NCBI GenBank assembly: GCA_963931925.1
Contig: OZ007569.1
Location: 29,646,612-29,710,611, forward strand
Origin: Onchidella celtica
Lineage: Eukaryota; Mollusca; Gastropoda; Systellommatophora; Onchidiidae
Direction of reading: 5' to 3'
DNA: 64,000 nucleotides
Positions within the stretch are counted from its first letter, which is position 1. Each line of letters opens with the position of its first letter. Below the pieces are notes generated by a model. That model ran no database searches and had not been told where the DNA came from. It worked only from the letters and a program-made list of their open reading frames with translations. Positions 19,911 to 31,959 of this stretch are shown here, one piece after another. The translations under genes and the position numbers were made by a program.

Positions 19911-19952
19911 CAAAGATCTTAAAATAGTATTAATACTATTTTAAGATCTTTG
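19911..19952. repeat. perfect 42-bp palindrome
   Basis: CAAAGATCTTAAAATAGTAT followed by its exact reverse complement with no spacer beyond the central TA. It is preceded by GAGTTTGAG (19902-19910) and followed by GAGTTTGAG (19952-19960), the latter being the head of an R140 copy. It could form a cruciform; the origin is unclear. Confidence 0.95.
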
Positions 19953-20086
19953 AGTTTGAGTTATATAGAAACCACGTCGACGCGATAGCGATCACATTAT
20001 GCCACGAAAAAGTAGGGCGACAGACAGTAGAACACAACGTTATAACAAAAAGAGATCCAAACCAGAAGCGTCCACCAAGCACTCGT
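19952..20086 (+). repeat. R140 dispersed repeat, diverged copy
   Basis: Head GAGTTTGAGTT, CACGTCGACGCGATAGCG, AGACAGTAGAACA and end ACCAGAAGCGTCCACCAAGCAC. Diverged but colinear with other R140 copies. Confidence 0.7.
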
Positions 20087-20087
20087 G

Positions 20088-20375
20088 CTGGGGGAGTTGG
20101 GGTGGGGGGGGCGGGGGAGGGGGGGGCGCGGGTATGGGGCAGAGGAGGGGGAGAGGGGAATGAATGGAAGGGAGGAGAGAGAGAGAGCTTGAGCAAGAGA
20201 GAATGTGGGGAGAGAGAGAGGAGAAAGAGAAGAGAAGAGGGCCAAGACAGAGATAGAGACACAGGGGGAAGAGAGAGTAAAAAAGAAAAAGAGAGACAGA
20301 AATAGAGAGGGTGAAGACAGAGATAGTGATATAAAGGGGGAAAGAGAGACAGTAAAAAAAAAAGAAAGAGAAAGA
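20088..20375 (+). repeat. G-rich then GA-rich tract
   Basis: 20093-20160 has more than ten runs of three or more G on the + strand, a strong potential G-quadruplex. It passes into imperfect (GA)n. The minus-strand Ser/Leu-rich frames of about 160 residues are artefacts. Confidence 0.9.
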
Positions 20376-20799
20376 GCATAAAAGACAGAGTATGCAGAAA
20401 TTTCTGAGACACTAAAATGTGATTTTATCGACAAACTGCCATACTTTTGCTCTGTGACACCTGCAGCCAGCGATAAAGACATTCTCAGACTAAAAAACAA
20501 AACAAAGCGACAGCAACAACAACAGCAACACCGAATGGCAGGATGATGTGCTGTCGAACGGTTTCCTTTTCAAGCTGCAGCTCACGCACAATTCAGCACA
20601 GTTAGTATAGTATGAACGGCCTCTTCCGGGTCAAATGTCACATACATTTTGAGGTTTGGACCTAACCGTCACGTAACACTACGAGTACCTTGAGGGGAAA
20701 AAACATGCCTGGACCGGAAATAAACAGATAAGCAGGCTCGCGTAAATGAACGGAAGAACAAATCACACAGATACATAGACGGAATGGAAGGGAAGAAAC

Positions 20800-20932
20800 A
20801 ATGGTGGATTGGGGGAGGGAAGAGGCAAGAGGGAGACCAACAGTGAAAGTGAAAGAACAAGAGAGAATGAGAGAGAGAGAGAGAGAAAGGGAAAGAGAGA
20901 GAGACAGACTGGGAGAGAAAGAGCAGAGAAGA
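20800..20932. repeat. GA-rich tract
   Basis: Imperfect GA/GAAA purine tract. The surrounding sequence from 20376 to 21060 shows no gene. Confidence 0.85.
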
Positions 20933-21067
20933 TGAGAAATTCAAAAATTATTTCCATTTTCTCAATAACTGGGTCCCTACCTTTCCTTATGATTGATTCT
21001 AATCCATATTTAAACAGTTAATTGCTTTCAGCCTAATAAAATAAGCCATTTCCTGGTATGTCATGGA

Positions 21068-21071
21068 TTCT

Positions 21072-21103
<32 letters not shown>

Positions 21104-21105
21104 AT
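21068..21105. repeat. (CT)n passing into (CG)n
   Basis: CT dinucleotides followed by five CG dinucleotides. Confidence 0.9.
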
Positions 21106-22079
21106 TACTTCCTCGATTCAATTTCGCATCTCGCCTGCCTTCTCTCTTCTAACTTACAACTCCTATTTACAAAACTAAATTCGTGTACAGCAGCATGTCA
21201 AGGATGCAGTGTTCTCCGCCTGGCTGGCTGGTGTGCCCAAGATTCGGGGGTACTCACTTTGGAACGTTGTCTTGTACTAACAGAAGTCCTCTAACCGACG
21301 GCCTGCTCTTGGACAATTTCCTACGCAGATGTAAGTCTTGCCAGACTCATCCACCCAAGTTTCGGAGGTACTCAATTCATGTCCGTTCCAACTATCCCTC
21401 ACATTAACAAGATTCCTCCAGCCGACCGACAGCCCACACTTGGACAATTCCCTACATTGATGAAGGTCTAGCCAGCCTCCGGTATCTTTAAGAGGGCATA
21501 TTTTTATATAGGTCAGAGCTGTCATTCCGGGCATCCGGGACGCCACTCCAAAGAGCTGTTACACTCGCTGATATTTTGACAGGCGGCCATTAAGTACAAA
21601 GGGTGGTCTGCATAGCGGGCTCGTTACAGCCACGTTAATGGTCACAGCATCTGGCTAATAGACTTGTCCCCCGGGACACTCGTGGACTTTACATGGATAC
21701 AGCAGTTTGTTAACGTCTGTCAATTTCGCTTTGTCTTGTCTTTTGGGTTGTCCCATTAACGCTGAAGACAGAAAGGCGCAACGAAGGACGGGTGGGTGTA
21801 TGTAAATACATAAAATGGATAAGAAGCCTGTTCTGGGACTGAAACCACGCCCACTATTACCTAAAAACATAATTACCCTTCTCCTTGGAAATTTCAAAAC
21901 GAGTATTTTTTAGCGAGACTTCAAAAAGTCTGCCCTAGGTAAATCAATTTTACTTCACATCTTTGAATCGAAACAATGATTCTAAAGACGGACTAATAAT
22001 ACTGCTCGCTCTTCCGACTATCGAGAATACCCCCACTGAATCTGCCGCTCCGATTTCAAAAGGGGAGCATCATTATTAC
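21106..22079. other. no gene seen; weak internal duplication
   Basis: Two related segments with TTCGG.GGTACTCA, GACAATTTCCTACGCAGATG / GACAATTCCCTACATTGATG and AGTCT/GGTCT-TGCCAG/AGCCAG lie about 120 bp apart (about 21243-21350 and 21362-21475), suggesting an old tandem duplication. Confidence 0.45.
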
Positions 22080-22084
22080 TAAGC

Positions 22085-22200
22085 CCGTCTCGACACAGCC
22101 AGCTGCTGGCAGAGAAGAACTGCACGCCATAATTTCCCTATATTTTCTGAGTAAATCCTGAATGACTCTATCATACTAAGCTCGGTCAGACACAGTCAGC
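22085..22200 (+). repeat. dispersed repeat shared with 48945-49050 (inverted)
   Basis: GACACAGCCAGCTGCTGGCA, then CACGCCATAATTTCCCTATA and ATCATACTAA occur in the same order on the opposite strand at 49050-48945. The family is unrecognised. Confidence 0.65.
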
Positions 22201-23940
22201 TCCTGCCACTATTTCCTGGCTGTATAATAATTTTGCTAGCAGCAACTGGCTATGACGTAACGGGCTTAGGACGATACCTCCACAAGAACTTCAAGATTTA
22301 CGCTTTTGATATAACTACATGTAGTTCTTTTCTTTACCAGTCTTCAAAGGCACATTAATATTTTACATACAACCTAACGTGAAGAATTTACATTATCATA
22401 TGGATTATTTGCTACAGTAGCACAATAACCACGCCTTTTTGCCTTACGCAAGTAAATTCACTAGATCTAGATTTCCTACTGGGAATTCGGAAACGTTTCG
22501 TACAGACAGCCATTACACCCTGGCTCCGATTGGATAGGTACGCCTGGCTGCTACTGACAGATCTCTCGAGCGAAAGTTTCTTTGAACAAATTTTTTTCTG
22601 TAAATAATCAATTTTAATCATTCGGGACTCCCCTTGTGAATCCCCGTGGTGTCCTGTTGCCAACATTTTCCATTTTGTGCTTTTCGTCCGGTACAAAGAA
22701 ATCGTAATGATAAAACCCGGACCTTTTCGTTCCAATGATGGTAGAGGGGAAAGGGGATGTGATGGAGAGAAGTGTATGCCCCTAACTTACTGTTATAGAA
22801 CCACAGGAAGCTTATAATGAAAAAATAAAAACGTTTGCATAATTCTAAGAGAATTGCATTTCTAAGTGAATGGTCGCATTTGCCTAAATTGAAAAGATGC
22901 ATGGACAATTTATTTTTTTTTTAACAAATTAAAATTGTGTCCTTAATTTGCGTTCTCATCCTAAAGTATTAATTAATGTGACAAAATATCAATCCACCAT
23001 TTAAGAACTGATGTTTGCTGTACAGACAGTCTAATTCCAGCCCAAACAAATTATTTCGCCTCAGCGCAGGCTTCTGCACTGAACACACTCGGGGCCACAG
23101 ACAAATAGCGTGCGCAATCTGTGCAGGTCTATTCTTCTCTACCTGCGCTTTGCATGACGTGGTGAACAAACACACGGGGGAATGCCCTCAATTGAAAAAC
23201 AAATGTGAGTACCTCAATGTACTCGTATTTCATTCTCAGCTGAAAGGGTATCGTGCTGATTCACGGAAAGGGATGGTCCCGTAAAAATGTCCACAATAGG
23301 GGGCCACGTATTAAAGCACGCAGCCTCAATTTTTGCATTTATTTTCTTTATTCAATCACTTTCCCCGTGTCCGCTTTGCATACGCCTGGGCTCAACACTC
23401 TTCCCCTCCTCCCCCTGTATGAGTACACGCCCATAACAACGTTGAATGTCGAAGCCTTGAGGTTCGCAAAATACAAGTGACATTTTGCACTGACTATCTT
23501 GAGGGAAGCGGCAACGGAAACGTCAAAAATCCACCAAACGGTAAAGGCAAAAGTGTTTCCATGTGGACGGAAACGGCATTTAAAAACAAATGAAAATATT
23601 CTTTCCATTTCCTGAAGGGTTCTAGACGTTTCCGTACACCCGAAAACCCAGTTCGAGTTTTATAAAATCCAACAGTTTAATTTTCTCAACAAAAAAAAAA
23701 AAAAAGGTAAAATAAAATCAAACATTTCAAATAAATTCATTGCCATAACTGAAAAATTGCACGTACGCTCCGCGGAACCCCTCCCCCCCCCCTCCCATGT
23801 ACACTTTTCGTACGTTGGGATCAATGCCCCCCCCCCTCCTCTTTTAAAGATGGCCCCTAATCAGATGGGGGAAAACAAACGTTGAACAGCTGGGAATGCC
23901 GTCATGAGGAGTAACAATGGTCGAAGCTGTGAATTACCTA
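22201..23940. other. no gene seen; poly-C and poly-A runs
   Basis: Contains an A run at 23690-23705 and C runs at about 23780 and 23828. Open frames are short and unrecognised. Confidence 0.45.
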
Positions 23941-23967
23941 CTCAAACACGCCCTGGAATGTGTGACA

Positions 23968-24244
23968 GGTAGAGAGAGAGAGGGGGAGGTTTGTAACAGT
24001 AACAGAGTGACATCAGATAGGCTTGACTTGACTTGACTTGACTGAGACATGGAGTAATGGCATGTGGGGAGAGTGGGACAGAGTGATACATGGGGCAAAT
24101 AGAGTGGGTTAACCAGTGAACGATGAAAAATGAGTATTGAGGCAGAAAGAGAGAGAGAGACAGCAAAAAAGAGAGTGAGAGAGGAGGAAGAGAGAGTGGG
24201 AGAGAAAGAGAGAAATATATATGGAGAGAGAAAGAAAGAGAGGG

Positions 24245-24294
<50 letters not shown>

Positions 24295-24330
24295 AAGAAA
24301 GAGGGACAAAGAGAGAGAAGGGGGTTACAT
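23968..24330. repeat. GA-rich tract
   Basis: Imperfect (GA)n with a pure core at about 24250-24290, and a short (CTTGA)n at 24022-24042. Confidence 0.9.
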
Positions 24331-24361
24331 GAGCGGGTAAACACCACTGTCACAGTGACTT

Positions 24362-24662
<301 letters not shown>

Positions 24663-24934
24663 TCTCTGAAATAATTGAAACGCATGATCTCTGCTGAACT
24701 GTTACATTCCGGACTGGGGGATGAAATGACGAGTATTCCCGATAAGATGATGTCAGTTTGGGAGATATTGCACAGCACGATGGAAACCTAAAGGTGGAAA
24801 AGGAAAAGGAGAAAGAGAGAAAACGCCGCCATGCTATGAAAAAGCACCACATATGCCAAAAGAATGTTTTACAGAAGAAGCAAAAAAAACAAAAAACTTC
24901 GTGTTTCTAAGGTCTTCATTTTTAGGATGTTCGC

Positions 24935-25269
24935 TTACCTTTGGCATTTACACCTCACTTTTTTTTTTTGTTTCATTTTTCTTGCTGATGAGGTGTTTTT
25001 GTTGTTGTTTTTTTCCGAATTTTGCCCGGGCCTCGGCCTTGTACGGCCTGCTCTTCACGATTTTCAACTGCCAGGGTATCTTTAACGTGCGCAACATGCT
25101 TCGTCCTTTTCCGGGAAGACTAGTTGCTCGATGCTATCTCCCATAGGATCAGGGACAGGAAAATATGAGAAAAATCCCAAAAATTCCAACATGCCTGCAC
25201 CGACCGGGATTTGAACCCAGTATATTTGGCATGAGAGGCGAGCACCGTGCCTCTAGACCATCGTGTCCC
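24935..25269 (-). mobile_element. tRNA-derived SINE, about 335 bp
   Basis: Read on the minus strand, it begins GGGACACGATGGTCTAGAGG (box A region TGGTCTAGAGG). It continues to a box B-like GGTTCAAATCC at about the expected spacing of a tRNA gene. A body follows (GTCCCTGATCCTATGGGAGA...; GAAGAGCAGGCC..ACAAGGCC) and then an A-rich/AAC-rich tail. The same order occurs at 40148-40788. The head would supply an RNA polymerase III promoter. It cannot be a functional tRNA gene: the stems do not pair well and it continues into the body. The SINE family name is not known to me. Confidence 0.75.
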
Positions 25270-25474
25270 AACAAAAAAAACAACCATCTCCCATTGCTCT
25301 CTGTTTTATTCCTCGTTCAAACTATATTTTGTGATGTATAAAACTAAAAGAAAGTATAAATCATACCAAGTTAAGATCCATGTGGAGAGATAGAGCAAAT
25401 TTCTTTCTAATTCTACTTATAAACGAATGTTAACACATGAATTTCACCAACACTTATAAGTTCCTTTTGTTATA

Positions 25475-26010
25475 TGTGAGTGTGCATGAGAAAACCCGGT
25501 ATAAGTCGGCAACATGACATTTTGAGTTCTGTACATATAATAAAAGACAAGACATTTCTGATAAATTGAAGACAATGACCCCCCTAAAACAAGATTTTGA
25601 GAAAACGGCATCTAATCGTATTAGTGGCCATAGCTAACTGACCAAGTAATATTGGAGTGATTGCTATTAGGAGACCATAGTCTAATAACTAAGCAGTTAT
25701 AGAGATCATAGTGAGTAGTGTTCACTGCTCATCTACAGTTTACCCTGTAACATGCCACGGTCCCCTAGCAACAGCCGAGTCGGAAGTTTTTGGATCTTGT
25801 TAGGAGGCCGTAGTCTAATTACAAAGCCGTTATAGAGATCATAGTGAGTAATGTTCACTGCTCCTCTACAGTTTACCCTGTAACATGCCACGGTCCCCTA
25901 AACAACAGCCAAGTTGGAGGTTTGTGTCGGACCCATATTTTCACTTCAAAGCCGTTTTTCTCAAAATCAGCTCTGCCGACTTATACCGGGTTTTCTCATG
26001 CACACTCACA
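25475..26010. mobile_element. Tc1/mariner-like MITE, copy 1, with internal duplication
   Basis: Inverted ends TGTGAGTGTGCATGAGAAAA (25475) and its reverse complement ending at 26010; pairing extends about 40 bp (CCCGGTATAAGTCGGCA). TA flanks both sides (25473-25474, 26011-26012), consistent with a TA target duplication. No transposase is encoded. A 133-bp internal segment (from TTAGGAGACC at 25667 and TTAGGAGGCC at 25800) is duplicated in tandem here but single in the copy at 55367-55772, accounting for the 536 versus 406 bp lengths. Confidence 0.8.
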
Positions 26011-26284
26011 TATGGCAGAACAAGACAGAGAATAAGCATCCAAGAGCATTTCAGGCTAAATACACGTGTATCTTGGAACAGGGGTTAATCTCTGATGCAA
26101 CTGGCCTCAGTGTGCAAGTTTCGGGCATTGAGAGGTGTAATTACATTGATACACCGTTGTCATTTAGATATGTATTACCTAGACGGCAGATACAACGTAA
26201 GTGAAGCGGGGAGGAGGCGGAGAAAAAAAGTTACTGAGTCACAAACGAAGCAGGGTTACAATTATTTCATCATTATGTGTGCCT

Positions 26285-26475
26285 GTGTGAGGGAAGGGGA
26301 GAGAGACAGACAGAGAGAGAGAGAACAAATAAGACTGAGAAAGAGAGGGAGAGAGACGGGCAGACAGAAAAGGGAAGAGGGAGAGAAGGGGGGGGGGGGG
26401 ATGAGTGCTTTCGCCGAGCCAGAGAGAGAAAGGGGAGGGGGGGTATGGAGAGAGAGAGAGAGAGAGATAGACAAG
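26285..26475. repeat. GA/G-rich tract
   Basis: Imperfect GA purine tract with a G12-type run near 26390-26400 and a pure GA run at 26448-26468. Confidence 0.9.
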
Positions 26476-26950
26476 GACGTTAGAAACAAACCATTAAAAA
26501 CAGTAACAACAACAAAAACAAAACAAATATTTTACTACTTTTAAATTGACATTGGCACGAGTCAGCGACACCGGCATAAAAAAAAGGACCATGGTCTGGA
26601 ACTAAATGGGTATAATGACTATATGGGATAAGGAACAAAAAGGCCAGGGGAGTCAACTGTGACAGCTGATAGCCAGAGTTGTGTCCCAGGTGTGTAGCAT
26701 AGTTGGGTTAATGTATCCAAAATGATCATCCCATAACGAGTGGAGTTCGTTCTTATCGTAAAGTGGTGATGAATTAAGCACCTGGGGGACTGGGCCAGGG
26801 AATAGATAGACAGACAGCAGGTATTTAGACAGATAGATCAGCAGACTACCACGGAGACAAGCAGCAGACTTGCATTATTGGTAGTTAAAAGGACAAAATA
26901 AATGGGATTCACAGACAGATACACGGACTGGCAGGCATGCAAGCAGGCAG
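26476..26950. other. no gene seen
   Basis: Unique-looking sequence with short GACA/GGCA units near 26810 and 26935. Confidence 0.45.
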
Positions 26951-26954
26951 GCAG

Positions 26955-27410
<456 letters not shown>

Positions 27411-27652
27411 CACAAACAGTACTCACGCTGTAGTATCCCCGAATATTTTTCACCAGAATATCCCAGTTATGCAAGCGGACAGAGACATCTTCCACACAGC
27501 GGTTCACATTGTCGTAGGCTGGACGAGGGTCACTGTCAACAGATGGAGAGAGAACCATCAGAAACAAATAATAATAATGAAGATAATTTTTTTTTTGTAT
27601 GGCGCCAATCAAAAAAAAAATTGGTATTATAGTAATAAAACTACAACGTTTT

Positions 27653-27882
27653 GAATGGATGGATGGATGGATTGATGAATGAATGACTGGATGGATGGAT
27701 GGATGGATGGATGGATGGATGAATGAATGGATGAATGAATGGATGGTCAAATGAATGAATGGAAGAACAGGTGGATGGTCAAATGAATGAATGGAAGAAC
27801 AGGTGGATGGTCGAATGAATGAATGAATGAATGAATGAATGAATGAATGAATGAATGAATGAATGAATGAATGAATGAATGG
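27653..27882. repeat. (GGAT)n then (GAAT)n array
   Basis: GGAT units, mixed GGAT/GAAT units including a 40-bp duplicated block (ATGGTCAAATGAATGAATGG at 27743 and 27775), then about 18 pure GAAT units. Confidence 0.95.
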
Positions 27883-29040
27883 GACGATTAGGACAGCCAT
27901 AAGAAAAAAAATAGATAAGGACAGAAGAGCAAGAACGAAGGACAGTAAACACCAAACAAAAGAAGACAGCTAGCAAGAAGGGCATGCAGCTGCAGCAGAA
28001 AAAAAAAAAAAAAGAACAAAAAAGAACCAAAATTCCTGAAACAAAACATTCCAAAAACGACTATGAGAGAAAACAAACTGTATCCAAACTTGACAGGAGA
28101 AATAACAGAACAGAAAGAAGAAAGAAGAAGAACAAGAAGTGGGAGAAAAAGACGCGGACGAAGAAGAAGAAAAAGGAAGGATAGTTAGGTAACATTCACA
28201 TTCATCGGTGCTGCTGATCAGGTAAGCAGCGACCAGAAAACGATCCCACGCAGTCCCGGGAAGAAAAAAGAATCACAATGTATCTAGATTTCTACTATTT
28301 CTATAACAACAATAATAATTATTTTTTTAAGTTAGACACCCCTTCCCCCCTTCCATGTCCTTCCCAAGGCTTAAGGTATTCAGTGCTCATCACTGTAGAC
28401 TGGCGTGCCACACGCAAAATGACTCACTGCTACAGCCAGGGTTTCCCTGCCTTTTTTCGTCCCCTTCACCCCCGGGCAACTTTCTAAACGTAAATTATTT
28501 TACCCCTACCCCGATCTGTTCAGACATTTGAATTCACACTTTTACCATACTAAAGCAAAAAGGAAAATACTGTTTTTAGTATTAATTTTTTTAAGTTCAA
28601 ATAACAATAACAACCATAATAGAGCATAAGAATGTTATTTCACTTATTCATGAGCAACTAATGGGAGAGCAAAAAACAAACAAAAAACACAATGCGGAGA
28701 CAGCAAATTTATGCCCTGACTCGGCCGGTATTCTGTCTTTCCTCCTGCTTCTTGCCAGCACGATGCTGGCGTGGTGCGGAAAAGGACCGTTCATGCCAAT
28801 CTAGGCCAAATAATATTTAATACACTATTTAACACTTCTTTTGTAACGAATGAAATATGCTCTATCTTTATGTCTGACTTATAATTTTGTACTACTGGAA
28901 CTAAAATGTCTTTTTTGGTCATCACAAAAATGAAAATTGAACCAAGAATAAAGCGAGATGGAATGCGATTTGCTGCTTCTGACAGGGGGGGGGGGGGGGG
29001 TTATATTTCTTGCATAATTTACAGTATTTTTCTCTCCTAG
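27883..29040. other. no gene seen; A- and G-homopolymer runs
   Basis: A15 at about 28000, GAA-rich at 28110-28180, G-run at 28986-29000. The open frames are low complexity. Confidence 0.45.
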
Positions 29041-29048
29041 TCCTAGAC

Positions 29049-29086
29049 ATTATGTCGACGTGCTTTCTCCAAACTCAATTCTCATG
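29049..29086 (-). repeat. R140 fragment (head only)
   Basis: Minus-strand GAGTTTGGAGAAAGCACGTC followed by GACATAAT. Only the head survives. Confidence 0.55.
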
Positions 29087-29424
29087 TTGGGAACCTGCGA
29101 CTTCAGCGTTACCTAGCCGAAAATGCGAGGCGTCTTGGATAACTGAATTACCTGTCCAATAGGACTGCAGTTTTCGCTTCCTTCAGACTGCGGAGTGGAA
29201 ATGTCAGTACCAATTTGCATTATTTTGTTGGTTATTGGTTTCTCGTAACGCCAAGTCCAATTTTATTTTGTTATGCTGGGAGAAGTGCGTCCTTGAGCAT
29301 TGAGCATGTGTGTCTGAAAAAAAACAACTCTCTGACAAAATGGTTTCATTGCCTTTCGTTTTTCCTAATATTTGTGAGTGCATCTGGCAAACTGGGGCTT
29401 ACGCTGAAATTTGTATATCTCTTT

Positions 29425-29515
29425 AAAAAATCCATACAAAATATTTCTACGACGATTTCAAGCCAAATAGTTTAACTCAATGCAGAAAAATGGCTAGCAA
29501 ATCTCAATTTCCATA
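29425..29515 (+). repeat. short dispersed segment shared with 51095-51175
   Basis: AAAATATTTCTACGACGATT/TCAAG, CAATGCAGAAAAATGG and AGCAAATCTCAATTTC recur colinearly at 51105-51170. The family is unknown. Confidence 0.6.
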
Positions 29516-29943
29516 GAAAATTCCCGCCCCTTTGCAGAGGTTTTCTCAATAATTTGATCTTTCACCTTAAGCGTGATTTAGCCAGACATTGTGAGAAAAA
29601 AAGTCACGTGTGTGTGCTATTTATCCTGTCTAATACCAGAATAGTGATAGCGCAATAATCATACAAATACACTTTACAGCCTCGCGGCAACGAGAAGCCA
29701 TTATATAGCTAATCTGACTACACCCGGCATACTAATCTGCATAAAATATGCAGCCAAGCAAAGGACGACCAAAAAAAAATAAAAAAAAGGTTCATTTCGA
29801 TCATTCTTGTAACACAAGAGTTCAGGCCTCTTCTTCGCCCGGGGTGTGAATAAGAAACGCTGAAATTAATACCAAACTGTGGAATTTTTCTTTCGACATG
29901 TAGAGATAAACTTTTCACCCCCACGACCCATCTCAAGGATGGA

Positions 29944-30064
29944 GTTTTGAGTTTGAAGAAAGCACATCGACACAATAACGGTCACACTGTGCCAGGAACT
30001 AGCTGGACGATAGACAGAAGATAACAGAACAACAGGACAAGAGGAGACCCTTCTGGAAGCAAAA
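29944..30064 (+). repeat. R140 dispersed repeat copy
   Basis: Head TTTTGAGTTTGAAGAAAGC, then CACATCGACACAATAACGG, TCACACTGTGCCAGGAA and GACGATAGACAGAAGATAAC, ending near GGAAGC without the terminal ACCACC block. Confidence 0.8.
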
Positions 30065-30418
30065 ATGTCCATGCACCCGAAAGAAAAATGCTAAGAGTGA
30101 GGGAAGAATGAAAGTGCCATCGCAACTGATCTTCTTCCGGCTCCTCCCCCTTTCTCAACGGATTCATCAGATTGAAAATACCGGTACATGGTCACCTTTT
30201 TCTTGTTCCTACATGCAACGTATTACGTGAAAAATGTGAGTGGATATGACGAAATCGGGCTGAAAATGAAAGAGCCAATTCTTACCAAAATCCCTCCAGT
30301 TTGATTTCTGTCCTCTAACTAAGCAAAAAAAGTGAAATTGTTCTTTACAGCCATTATATCATTAACACTAATAACAGTGCATAATGAGACTTACAAAAAA
30401 ATATATTGTTAAGACCGA

Positions 30419-30934
30419 TTGCTAAACGTCAAGATCACTCTTCTCAAAAACACGATTCTCACCATCATTCTTTCACTTCAAAAATCCATAATTTTGCTTA
30501 CAATTGAGATATTCGCTCTAGTAAAAACGGAAATGCTCAGAAAGTACTACTCTTTTACAATGTACCAAAAAAACACACCAAACATGAAAATACCCTTTAA
30601 CCTGGTTTTGTCAGATCCACCCCACACATTTCCCAAAGACGACCGCTCAGATATGAATCGATCCCGAGACTTCTTTGTCCACAGGACTGGGATGGATCTA
30701 CTGCCAGCCAAAAACCTACCATTCTCTTACCTAAATATTTTGACACGCAGTCTATCAGCCGTATGTGCAAAGAAACAACACCCGTCAGCTTTTGTTATCG
30801 CCGCAGGAAAACAAGACGTTTTGTCAGAACCATATGGATCTTTGCTTACGTCATATTGTGACAGGTACTTTTTGCACAGCTGGGTTTTGCATGCATATTC
30901 TAAAACACGAGAAATGGAAACCGATGCGTGGTGA
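30419..30934 (+). other. 171-codon open frame, unrecognised, probably not a gene
   Basis: A frame of 171 codons ending just before a GA tract. The first 55 residues are I/L/K-rich, consistent with AT-rich chance coding. The second half (e.g. DRSDMNRSRDFFVHRTGMD, LSAVCAKKQHPSAFVIAAGK) is less biased but matches no family I know. The sequence TGGTGAGTCGG at its end would suit a splice donor, but no acceptor or second exon was found. Confidence 0.15.
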
Positions 30935-30954
30935 GTCGGAGTAGGGCTAGGTGT

Positions 30955-31052
30955 AAGAGGGAGGGAGAAGATTGAAAGACAGAGAGGAAAAAAAAACAAA
31001 GAGAGAGAGGGAAAGAGACAGAAAGAGACAGAAAGAGAAAGAGAGAGAGATA
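30955..31052. repeat. GA-rich tract
   Basis: Imperfect GA/GAAA purine run. Confidence 0.85.
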
Positions 31053-31360
31053 TTGTGTAGGTCACAGTAAGGCTTGGCATGGAGATTGTTACATTTTGCT
31101 AAAACACGGGGTCCCCGCTGGAAATGTAACGTTTACGTCACTAAAATTGTGGTGAATACCGCAACCGCCAGTGTTGGTAGCAAGAACTTGAAAAATTAAA
31201 AAAAGCGCAAGTTCTGTAGCGTCAAACGAACCAATCAATCACACTAGAATCTTGGGAAAACAGCTCAGATTAAGGCCGTCTGATTTGCGTCAGTTTTGAT
31301 GAGTGCCCAAGTTCTCTATTTCAGGCACATGACTTCCAAGACTTTTGAGGCTTATTGTTT

Positions 31361-31412
31361 GCTTGAGTTCAAGTTTAACGGCGCATCGGCACGATAACGA
31401 CCACTTTGGGCC
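31361..31412 (+). repeat. R140 fragment (diverged)
   Basis: GAGTTCAAGTTT, CATCGGCACGATAACGACCA and TTTGGGCC match the R140 5' third. Confidence 0.45.
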
Positions 31413-31496
31413 TCTCATGGTTTTTTTCGTTCTCTCTCTTTGGCCTGGCTTTCAGCTCTCAGTTGCCTGTAGGTAAGATCTGATAAAAGTGAAGTT

Positions 31497-31552
31497 AAAG
31501 ATCTAACGGGAAAAGGCCCATATTAAAAATCTAACGGGAAAAGGCCCGAGCT
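31497..31552 (+). repeat. 27-bp direct duplication
   Basis: ATCTAACGGGAAAAGGCCC occurs twice at 29-30 bp spacing. Confidence 0.85.
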
Positions 31553-31579
31553 GAAAAAGTATGTCTATGAATTTGAGTT

Positions 31580-31675
31580 TTGAGGCATCCGAAGTGGTGA
31601 GACAGATTTGCTTGGGTATCGCCAGTGCGCGGGGTCCAGTTTAAATCCTTAATTCACATCTTACACTAATACCCA
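31580..31675 (-). repeat. family B repeat copy
   Basis: On the minus strand: TAAGATGTGAATTAAGGATT, CCCCGCGCACTGGCG and CAAATCTGTCTCACCACTTC, colinear with 15431-15556. Confidence 0.6.
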
Positions 31676-31959
31676 GAAAATTCGAGTTGGTTCGGTGCTC
31701 CACCAGTCCGTACATGGGGGAAGGGAGTGGTGAGGCCAATAGTATGAAAAACATATTATTGGGTCAGATGGGGGTGGAGGGTGCTATTTGTTAAAAAACA
31801 GCCATATTCAAGCAGACGGGCTTTATGGATGTCCCAGTGTCACAAAGCGCAGGTGCAGACAATGGTACTGCAAATGCGGTTTGCAACCTTGGGATGTTCC
31901 GGCCTATGAGTGACTATAACACACCAATGGAAACAAGTGCTTTACAGTTATACACACAA

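Noticed and set aside
25200..25269. Possible tRNA gene on the minus strand (box A- and box B-like sequences)
   Set aside because: Sequence continues into a body shared with another copy at 40534-40788, and the tRNA stems do not pair properly. It is the head of a SINE.
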